Below are positions 37,445 through 42,243 of a DNA stretch of 42,243 nt, piece by piece; position 1 is the stretch's first letter, and each line of letters opens with the position of its first letter. The position numbers and the translations under genes were made by a program. Under the pieces are notes generated by a model that made no database searches, had not been told where the DNA came from, and worked only from the letters and a program-made list of their open reading frames with translations. Source of the stretch: a virus; the IMG/VR virus record IMGVR_UViG_3300025110_000035, positions 1 through 42,243 of that record; one strand, written 5' to 3'.

Positions 37445-39445
37445 TTAGTAGGATGAAGCAGCAGATGTGCTAGGAACAGAAGATGTGGTGGTAGTATTTG
37501 TTGTATCACTATTACGACCCCCCGCACGAACTAGGTTGCCATTGGCATAACTCGAAGAGGTAATATAATTTGAACCAGATGGATCTAAACCAGAGGCAAT
37601 TTCATCCACAACAGTTTCAAATAAACTATTACTAATATCTAGTTGCAAATAAAGATCCTGTAATCCAATAACATCATTAGAAAGAGGACATGCTGAAATT
37701 TCAATTATGGTTTGACCATCTTTTATCATTCCAGATTGCACATTAATAGGATTAATAGTAATAACCCCACTCTTATAATCAATAGTTCCAATATTTCTTC
37801 TAATTATAGTAGGGGATTGTGACTCTACAGAAGGAAGTGAGAATAAGAATAATGAACCAGTTAATTTATTGGTATTTGGTAAATCAGAAATATAAACATC
37901 ATCCATTACTCCTGCCACTTTAAATGCAGATGACTTAATATTATATCCACTCATACTCTTAATATGGAATTCATTTCCAAAACCAATTTGATACTCTGCA
38001 AAGGCATTTAGTACTGCTCTTATATCTCTTCTTATATAAACCGTAGTAATATTGGATGTTATTGCTTCATTACTCTGATCAATAATATTCAAGAACTTAC
38101 TATACTTAAATCTAGCACCATATTTGTTCATGTCAGAAGATTCAGCATATTTTTCAGCATTATTCTGAACTATTGAAGAAACATATGCTGCAGTAGGAGC
38201 AAGATTGGTATTATAATAGATTTTTGTATTAACTTCGAGGTAAAGATACTTCAAATCAAGTATTTCTGGAACAATTCCTGCTACAGCATACTTTTTCAAC
38301 TTTAATTTTATCTTTTCTTTGATCAAACTTGGTAAAAAGTCACCAGTTCTTGGTTTTATACTAATAAAGACCTTTCCAAACTGAGGAGGCACTAAATCTT
38401 CACCTCCAAAAACAGAAATTGACTCAGTTTCGGGATAAATTCGTGATGGAATTAAAGATTCATAGTCATTTGAGGTTACTGCTCTGTTTTGAGAAGAATA
38501 AATCCTTGGAGCAAACTTTCTAACCGATTCTACCGACTCAATACCCTCTCCACCTGATGCAGATAACCCAGTTGTCATTAAAGAGATGCCAGAACTAATA
38601 TCATATGATTGAGAATTACGAGTATACTCAATTCTACCTGCAAAATTGAAAGAACTCAGTCCATTTGCAGCATCACCATCAGAAGTGATGTAATTTATTG
38701 TAATAAAGTTACCATCTTCTAGTGCTTTTCCAAAAATACCGTCTCCAAAGAATATTTGATATCTTTCATCTTCAATTTCCTGTAAATAATAAACTTTTGA
38801 GTCAGAATTTACATCAAAAAGACTATTTTGAATACTATATTTGGTTTCTGTGGTGGATGCTTCGTTTGGACGTACTGAAACAGTGATTAAATCAGTATCA
38901 ACTCCAACATTTGGTAAAATAAACTTCTGATTTGGAATTCTTGATGAATATGTGAAGGTTTGTGTTAAAAGAACACCTTCAAAAACCTCAACATCGTTAA
39001 ATTCTGCAATTCCATTAAAGACTGCAACCGTAATATCACTTAAAATTGAAAAAATGAAGGATTGACCACCAAATGCTGTTGATGATGCTGCCACAGGACC
39101 CTTCTTAAGAGTTAATGTAGCAGGTGCAGGGTTAATTCCACTCGTATTTACAAAGAATGATACAGTTGCTCTTGCTGCTTGTCTGGGACGGGGTACATAT
39201 CCTATATTTCTTGCTAACGAAACTATATTTTCTCTTAAAGTTGCAGTATCAATGAACACTTCATTAGTGATCATGTTCGCATTATAAGAAGTAATGTAAG
39301 TATTGTATGCCAAAACGTCCAAAATCGTCGAAAGGTTAGACCCATCGAAGTCATAATCAGTAAAATTAGAGTTCGATTTTAGATATTCTTGTAAAGTTGA
39401 CTTAACTTGGTCAAAATCCAAGTTAGAAAAGTTAGCTAATGGCAT
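37445..39445 (-). CDS. 6: Baseplate wedge protein gp6 (666 aa)
   Basis: The N-terminus MPLANFSNLDFDQVKSTLQE and the following DGSNLSTILDVLAYNTYITS and NEVFIDTATLRENIVSLARN blocks are classic gp6/J-like wedge sequence. The length of 666 aa is close to T4 gp6 (660 aa). Gp6 dimers form the continuous inner ring that holds the wedges together, contacting gp25, gp53 and gp7. The last 40 residues are Ser/Thr/Gly-rich (SGSNYITSSSYANGNLVRAG and on) and probably flexible. The ATG at 39445 follows the gp25 stop by two bases, so the genes are coupled. No internal stops or frameshifts. Confidence 0.97.
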   Translation of the reverse strand: MPLANFSNLDFDQVKSTLQEYLKSNSNFTDYDFDGSNLSTILDVLAYNTYITSYNANMITNEVFIDTATLRENIVSLARNIGYVPRPRQAARATVSFFVNTSGINPAPATLTLKKGPVAASSTAFGGQSFIFSILSDITVAVFNGIAEFNDVEVFEGVLLTQTFTYSSRIPNQKFILPNVGVDTDLITVSVRPNEASTTETKYSIQNSLFDVNSDSKVYYLQEIEDERYQIFFGDGIFGKALEDGNFITINYITSDGDAANGLSSFNFAGRIEYTRNSQSYDISSGISLMTTGLSASGGEGIESVESVRKFAPRIYSSQNRAVTSNDYESLIPSRIYPETESISVFGGEDLVPPQFGKVFISIKPRTGDFLPSLIKEKIKLKLKKYAVAGIVPEILDLKYLYLEVNTKIYYNTNLAPTAAYVSSIVQNNAEKYAESSDMNKYGARFKYSKFLNIIDQSNEAITSNITTVYIRRDIRAVLNAFAEYQIGFGNEFHIKSMSGYNIKSSAFKVAGVMDDVYISDLPNTNKLTGSLFLFSLPSVESQSPTIIRRNIGTIDYKSGVITINPINVQSGMIKDGQTIIEISACPLSNDVIGLQDLYLQLDISNSLFETVVDEIASGLDPSGSNYITSSSYANGNLVRAGGRNSDTTNTTTTSSVPSTSAASSY

Positions 39446-39447
39446 TT

Positions 39448-39849
39448 TTATCTACTAGATTGCAAAACAAATTGTAATTCTTGTGCTGGAATTTCAATTC
39501 CAATGATTTCATAAACGATAGCTACATCAAAAGCATTATTATCATAGTTAGGAAATGCTTTTACATCAATTAATTGCACTCTTGGTTCATAATTTTCTAT
39601 TGATTCACGTAATTCATCGATAATAATACTCGCAGTAATCTCATCTATGTTCTCAAATAAGGATTGAGTGATTTTAGAACCAAAGGACGGTTGAAAAAAC
39701 TTCTCTCCAGGTGTTGTGAACACTATATTACGAACAGAACGAGCAATTGCATTGGCATTTTTAAGAGCAATAAGGTCTTCATTCAGTGGATTAGACTGAA
39801 ATGTCATACTTATATCCTTAAATCCTTGACTAACCCGTTCTAGAGGCAC
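39448..39849 (-). CDS. 25: Baseplate wedge protein gp25 (133 aa)
   Basis: At 133 aa it is nearly the length of T4 gp25 (132 aa). It shows the GPW/gp25 family core: a LKNANAIARSVRNIVFTTPG block (about 29-48), GEKFFQPSFGS (about 48-58), and the family's EPR motif at residues 88-90 (NYEPRVQLID). Gp25 sits at the bottom of the sheath and links the wedge to the first sheath ring, starting sheath assembly. The start is GTG at 39849-39847 with only a weak ribosome-binding site. An AATAAATA late core lies 22 bases upstream. Confidence 0.97.
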   Translation of the reverse strand: MPLERVSQGFKDISMTFQSNPLNEDLIALKNANAIARSVRNIVFTTPGEKFFQPSFGSKITQSLFENIDEITASIIIDELRESIENYEPRVQLIDVKAFPNYDNNAFDVAIVYEIIGIEIPAQELQFVLQSSR

Positions 39850-39870
39850 TATATTACACCGATTATTGTT

Positions 39871-39878
39871 TATTTATT
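39871..39878 (-). promoter_or_regulatory. Late promoter core AATAAATA before gp25
   Basis: Minus-strand AATAAATA lies about 22 bases before the gp25 GTG, in the gap after the 51-aa gene. It likely drives the gp25-gp6-gp7-like unit. Confidence 0.7.
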
Positions 39879-39890
39879 AAGGATTATAAA

Positions 39891-40046
39891 CTAAAATTCT
39901 GTCAACGTTATCATATCGGATTCATAGTCCAATCCATCCTCCTCAAAATCACCAAAAATCTCACTTTGGACTAGATCATCACGTTTTTTAGGTGTAAGAT
40001 GGTCATTGGATACCTCTCTTAGCATTTTTTTCTTGGAGTTTTCCAT
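39891..40046 (-). CDS. Small acidic protein upstream of gp25 (51 aa)
   Basis: An ATG at 40046 opens a 51-codon frame starting MENSKKKMLREVSNDHLTPK, then KRDDLVQSEIFGDFEEDGLD, ending YESDMITLTEF and TAG. The basic first half and acidic second half look like a real, compact small protein rather than random frame. It fills the space between the terminator at 40075-40102 and gp25. A degenerate late-type core, GTTAAATA, lies at 40066-40073. I do not know a function. The position suggests co-expression with the baseplate genes. Confidence 0.65.
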   Translation of the reverse strand: MENSKKKMLREVSNDHLTPKKRDDLVQSEIFGDFEEDGLDYESDMITLTEF

Positions 40047-40074
40047 AATTTTGGTATGTTTTTACTATTTAACA

Positions 40075-40102
40075 TAAAAAAAGGAGGGACTTAACCCTCC
40101 TT
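40075..40102 (-). terminator. Strong intrinsic terminator, minus strand
   Basis: AAGGAGGG (40095-40102 read on minus) and CCCTCCTT (40081-40088) form a perfect 8-bp, GC-containing stem with a 6-base loop. A run of T follows directly on the minus strand (40075-40080 plus the stem end). It lies three bases after the 47-aa gene stop and separates the cassette upstream from the gp25 unit. Confidence 0.88.
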
Positions 40103-40104
40103 CA

Positions 40105-40248
40105 TTATTTTCCTTGCCCTCGGTATGCTTTCTTTGCCTTATTTCGAGACGTTGCGGATAGTAACGTTCGAGCCGAGCGGCCTTGACGAGTTTTTTTCGG
40201 TCTAGGTCCATTATAGTTCCCATCCTTTACCACAGTTAACATTGGCAT
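40105..40248 (-). CDS. Small basic protein (47 aa)
   Basis: The ATG at 40248 overlaps the stop of the previous gene (TAATG). The 47-aa product reads MPMLTVVKDGNYNGPRPKKT, then RQGRSARTLLSATSRNKAKK, then AYRGQGK. It has 13 Lys/Arg and a single acidic residue, so it would be strongly basic and could bind nucleic acid or ribosomes, but no known motif is present. Its stop is directly followed by the terminator. The coupled start, the codons and the composition support a real gene; the function is unknown. Confidence 0.7.
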   Translation of the reverse strand: MPMLTVVKDGNYNGPRPKKTRQGRSARTLLSATSRNKAKKAYRGQGK

Positions 40249-40403
40249 TACCTAAATTCCCCTATTTTACAAAGTTTAGCATCTACAGATTCGGGTGTTG
40301 CTTTCACCCTGTACTCAACACCATCTCTACGAGATAATTCGGTGAGGATCTCTGCGGAGAGATCCCATAACTCTTCTGTTTTTAGTTGAGTATTCACCGA
40401 CAT
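40248..40403 (-). CDS. Small protein after the glycosyltransferase (51 aa)
   Basis: The open frame reaches up to an ATG at 40481, but that would overlap the glycosyltransferase end by 77 bases. The ATG at 40403 lies one base after the glycosyltransferase stop, with AAGGG upstream, and is the likely start (MSVNTQLKTEELWDLSAEIL). The rest (TELSRRDGVEYRVKATPESV, then DAKLCKIGEFR) has a helix followed by a beta-like part. No known motif; unknown function. It is coupled to both neighbours. Confidence 0.7.
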   Translation of the reverse strand: MSVNTQLKTEELWDLSAEILTELSRRDGVEYRVKATPESVDAKLCKIGEFR

Positions 40404-40404
40404 C

Positions 40405-41172
40405 TTAAATAACCCTTGTCTTTTCATGTCCCACACGTATACGAGGGTCACACCATGTCTCAATACCCATTTCCTTAGCATCTAGGCAGAACGACACGTC
40501 CTCACCACACATATCCTGAACTGCACCTGACTCGAAGACTTGCATCTTAGGAGCAAACCAAGGATATTGCATGTCCTCGAAGACACCCTTCTTAATTAGA
40601 ACCCATCCAAAACCTGTATAATCAACTGTGAAAGGCTTGTTGCGTTTGCCCATTGACTCAACAGTCTCGTGATTCATAACTCCCCCATTCTTACGGAAGT
40701 CTTCCTCTTCTAACCAGTGAGCAACTGAGGTAGTATGTCCGTCCTCTGTAGCATACCAACCTGCTGCGATCTGTCTTTCTTCACCACTCGCAGGTAATGC
40801 TAAATCAGCAAGCTGCCAGAACTTCTCTACATTAAACACAATGTCATTATCAATCCATAGTTGATAATCATATTCTAATTTACCATCCCAAGGCTTTTGT
40901 TCAGCACCACGAAGAACATTTGCTCCAAGACACTTACATCTAGCAAAGTTAACCATAGAAGAGTAATCTTGTGATATCTGAATACTCATTCCAGACTGTA
41001 CCATATCAAAGGACAGTTGAACAAAATTCTTTAAGAATGTATATGAACATCCTCTACCAGGAAGACAGAATACTATTGTCTTCCCTTTCCATCTTTCTTT
41101 GATAGCAGGGATATCCCACTTTGCTTCTTCCTTTGTAGGAGCCTTTGCCTTAACAGTAAATCCTTTTGCCAT
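40405..41172 (-). CDS. GT-A-like glycosyltransferase (255 aa)
   Basis: The protein has a nucleotide-sugar transferase layout. A beta strand starts the fold at about residues 32-38 (KTIVFCLPGRG). There is a DxD-type metal site at D108-N-D110 in QLWIDNDIVF, and a YTGFGWVLIKKGVFE block at about 185-199. An acid-containing GEDVSFCLDAKEMG segment at about 223-236 and a final RVGHEK with H249 complete it. These are the usual GT-A landmarks (DxD, ED near the acceptor, C-terminal His). Length is as expected for a single domain; there is no signal peptide or membrane helix, so it should act in the cytosol. Sugar and acceptor are unknown. A perfect sigma70 promoter lies just upstream, and AAGG precedes the ATG at 41172. 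Confidence 0.75.
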   Translation of the reverse strand: MAKGFTVKAKAPTKEEAKWDIPAIKERWKGKTIVFCLPGRGCSYTFLKNFVQLSFDMVQSGMSIQISQDYSSMVNFARCKCLGANVLRGAEQKPWDGKLEYDYQLWIDNDIVFNVEKFWQLADLALPASGEERQIAAGWYATEDGHTTSVAHWLEEEDFRKNGGVMNHETVESMGKRNKPFTVDYTGFGWVLIKKGVFEDMQYPWFAPKMQVFESGAVQDMCGEDVSFCLDAKEMGIETWCDPRIRVGHEKTRVI

Positions 41173-41195
41173 AACCTTTAGTTACCTTCATTTCA

Positions 41196-41224
41196 ATTAT
41201 ACAGTGTAATTATGTATATGTCAA
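41196..41224 (-). promoter_or_regulatory. Perfect-consensus sigma70 promoter before the glycosyltransferase
   Basis: Minus-strand -35 TTGACA (41219-41224), a 17-base spacer, and -10 TATAAT (41196-41201): both hexamers are exact and spacing is optimal. The start site would be near 41189, giving a leader of about 17 bases before the ATG at 41172. The -35 overlaps the end of the oxygenase gene. Confidence 0.85.
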
Positions 41225-41760
41225 TCAATTAAATGCATATTGAAGGAAACCGAAACACGTTGTGTATCTAATGGATGTGGTTCAACATAGTGTGGAAGAT
41301 CTGATGGAAATATAAGTATCTCTCCTGCCTTTGCGTTTACATATACACCTTCTCCTATATCTAATTCTGGAAATGACATATACAAATTACTTCTACTATG
41401 TTGCATAGGATCTTCAAATACTAATGTGTTATTGTTATCAGTAATATACCATATACCTGATAAGTCACATTTAGGATGTGTATGTCTGAAGTTAAAATCT
41501 CCCTTCTCATTTACATTCAACCACCAGTTAGCCATTCTAACCTTCTTCATGAATGGAAAAGATTCTCGTATGTTATTAATAAAAGGAAGGGGAAGGTATT
41601 CAAAGGTCTGTGCAACACTCTGATACCCTCCCCTATTTGATCTTTGTTTATTATCGTTATCCTCTTTATAATCCATTGCCCACTCGAAGGCACCTCTTGG
41701 TAGTGGAGTATATGCTCTCCATATGGGAGAACCAAACTTCATTACCGTTTCAAGTTTCAA
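41221..41760 (-). CDS. Putative 2OG-Fe(II) oxygenase (179 aa from TTG start)
   Basis: The middle part matches the 2OG-FeII_Oxy_5 / TIGR02466-type family: NWWLNVNEKGDFNFRHTHPK at about residues 78-97, followed by SGIWYI, then AGEILIFPSDLPHYVEPH and QRVSVSFNMHL. Likely metal ligands are H93 or H95 and H157, with R168 for 2-oxoglutarate. The family uses an HxH-P spelling in place of classic HxD, with D99 nearby. Enzymes of this group hydroxylate an unknown substrate; many cyanophages carry relatives. The start is probably TTG (41760-41758), behind AGGAGG with nine bases' spacing; an ATG at 41742 is the alternative (173 aa). It overlaps the upstream gene by four bases. Confidence 0.8.
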   Translation of the reverse strand: MKLETVMKFGSPIWRAYTPLPRGAFEWAMDYKEDNDNKQRSNRGGYQSVAQTFEYLPLPFINNIRESFPFMKKVRMANWWLNVNEKGDFNFRHTHPKCDLSGIWYITDNNNTLVFEDPMQHSRSNLYMSFPELDIGEGVYVNAKAGEILIFPSDLPHYVEPHPLDTQRVSVSFNMHLID

Positions 41761-41996
41761 TATGAATCTCCTCCTGGTGGTTCTGCTGATATTCTGATAG
41801 GGCCTCCCACTCCTACTGTGGGGGCTGCTCTCTCATAACTCAAATCGTCCGACGTATAATCTGTCTTTAGCAACCCTACCATGACATTAAGTAACTCCCA
41901 TGTCTCCTCAAACTCCTCTTGTTTTAAATTATGGTACAAGCACCGATCCTTAGCATATATGTGATACGTTATTATGTTTTCCTTTTCAGACTCCAT
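41757..41996 (-). CDS. Conserved small phage protein (79 aa)
   Basis: This 79-aa protein starts MESEKENIITYHIYAKDRCL, continues YHNLKQEEFEETWELLNVMV and GLLKTDYTSDDLSYE, and ends in a Gly/Pro-rich tail. The YHIYAKDRCLYHNL...EEFxxTWxxLNxMVGLxKTDY pattern resembles a short protein that recurs in marine T4-like genomes, as far as I recall; its function is unknown. The fold looks like a strand followed by a helix. The ATG at 41996 lacks a good ribosome-binding site. The stop overlaps the oxygenase TTG. It is the first well-supported gene after the promoter at 42185-42213. Confidence 0.8.
   Translation of the reverse strand: MESEKENIITYHIYAKDRCLYHNLKQEEFEETWELLNVMVGLLKTDYTSDDLSYERAAPTVGVGGPIRISAEPPGGDSY
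41770..41775 (-). promoter_or_regulatory. AGGAGG ribosome-binding site that selects a TTG start
   Basis: Minus-strand AGGAGG lies nine bases before TTG (41760) but 27 bases before the first ATG (41742). The optimal spacing points to TTG as the oxygenase start. The site is inside the Pro-Gly-Gly codons of the 79-aa gene. Confidence 0.6.
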
Positions 41997-42058
41997 TTTT
42001 TCTGGGGGATTTTTTTATATAGCAAACCTTAGAAGGTCAAAAAAAATTTTCGTGGTTT

Positions 42059-42157
42059 TTATATATACATCTCGAATTCGGTTCGTTGTAGGTTAGGGAC
42101 TTTCACTTTTTTATAAACGGGGCAACGCGACGCAGGGCAATAACAACGAAGGGGCAT
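42059..42157 (-). CDS. Possible 32-aa leader ORF
   Basis: An ATG at 42157 has AAGGA eight bases upstream and lies about 20 bases after the predicted start of transcription. The frame of 32 codons (MPLRCYCPASRCPVYKKVKV, then PNLQRTEFEMYI) is Cys/Pro/basic-rich and ends at TAA 42059. Good initiation signals argue for translation; the short length and odd composition argue against a stable product. It could be a leader peptide. Confidence 0.3.
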   Translation of the reverse strand: MPLRCYCPASRCPVYKKVKVPNLQRTEFEMYI

Positions 42158-42243
42158 AAACCCTGTCCTTAACTGTTATAAACCATCATAACACTGTATG
42201 AGGTTTATGTCAACAACTGTGTAACCACTATGTAACATAAACC
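42156..42243. repeat. Repeated ATAAACC motif and 9-bp inverted repeat around the promoter
   Basis: ATAAACC occurs at 42156-42162, 42178-42184 and 42237-42243, with its complement GGTTTAT at 42202-42208 and a variant (ATAAACG) at 42113-42119. GGTTTATGT (42202-42210) and ACATAAACC (42235-42243) form a perfect inverted repeat with a 24-base spacer that covers the -35 element. Such clustering suggests a binding site for a regulator. Apart from the possible 32-aa ORF, I see no gene in 41997-42243. Confidence 0.5.
42185..42213 (-). promoter_or_regulatory. Sigma70-type promoter at the start of the small-gene cassette
   Basis: Minus-strand -35 TTGACA (42208-42213, exact), 17-base spacer, and -10 TATGAT (42185-42190, five of six). 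It should fire with host polymerase early in infection and read towards the 79-aa, oxygenase and glycosyltransferase genes. The -35 overlaps one arm of a 9-bp inverted repeat. Confidence 0.78.

Noticed and set aside
40404-40481. N-terminal extension of the 51-aa protein (to 77 aa)
   Set aside because: It would overlap the glycosyltransferase end by 77 bases, while an ATG with AAGGG lies one base after that stop.
42010-42040. A further sigma70-like promoter (TTGACC with TATAAA) just before the 79-aa gene
   Set aside because: The spacer is only 15 bases and the region is an A/T tract, so the match is weak compared with the promoters at 42185-42213 and 41196-41224.
41997-42243. tRNA or other structured RNA gene in the right-hand gap
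   Set aside because: I found no cloverleaf-compatible arms or CCA-type end on either strand; the GC-richer patch at 42111-42165 is explained as well by the small ORF and the motif cluster.

Overview
The window is the late structural module of a T4-like marine myovirus, very probably a cyanophage (Prochlorococcus/Synechococcus type) or a close uncultured relative. The case rests on three points. First, genes recognisable as T4 homologues run in T4 order on the minus strand (right to left): gp25, gp6, gp7-like, gp8, gp13, gp14, gp15, gp16, gp17, gp18, gp19, gp20, gp67, gp21. Second, small extra genes and Gly/Thr-rich beta-repeat extensions typical of marine T4-likes lie between or inside them. 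Third, the DNA is AT-rich with tight packing and TAATG/TGATG junctions. No photosynthesis or other host-diagnostic gene lies here, so the host assignment is an inference. All genes I support are on the minus strand.

Layout in transcription order. (a) 42243-40074: a short cassette of apparently early genes. A sigma70-type promoter at 42185-42213 is followed by a possible 32-aa ORF, a 79-aa protein, a 2OG-Fe(II) oxygenase with a probable TTG start, a perfect-consensus sigma70 promoter at 41196-41224, a GT-A-like glycosyltransferase, and 51-aa and 47-aa small proteins. It ends at a strong intrinsic terminator (40075-40102). (b) 40046-37445: a 51-aa acidic protein, then gp25 and gp6 (baseplate wedge). 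(c) 37427-22868: a giant 4326-aa protein in the gp7 position, then gp8. (d) 22861-14649: a 2530-aa DUF4815-like structural protein and two small proteins, occupying the place of T4 genes 9-12/wac. (e) 14626-10855: neck and tail-terminator proteins gp13, gp14, gp15 and small terminase gp16. (f) 10814-8026: a 710-aa coiled-coil/fibre protein and two small genes inserted between the two terminase genes. (g) 8023-1: large terminase gp17, a CxxC zinc-finger protein, sheath gp18, tube gp19, portal gp20, a 73-aa protein, core protein gp67, an unknown 200-aa protein and the N-terminal third or so of the prohead protease gp21, cut by the window edge.

Expression logic visible in the sequence: T4-type late promoter cores (NATAAATA) sit 16-42 bases upstream of eight late genes or gene groups, and degenerate NNTAAATA copies sit upstream of others. 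Several overlap the stop codon of the preceding gene. The cassette at the right end instead has host-type -35/-10 promoters and its own terminator. The products combine into the baseplate wedge (6, 7-like, 8, 25), neck (13, 14), tail end and tail (15, 18, 19), head vertex and scaffold (20, 67, 21) and packaging motor (16, 17). Several structural proteins (gp14, gp15, gp8, the two giants, the 710-aa protein) carry additional shared beta-type modules that T4 counterparts lack.
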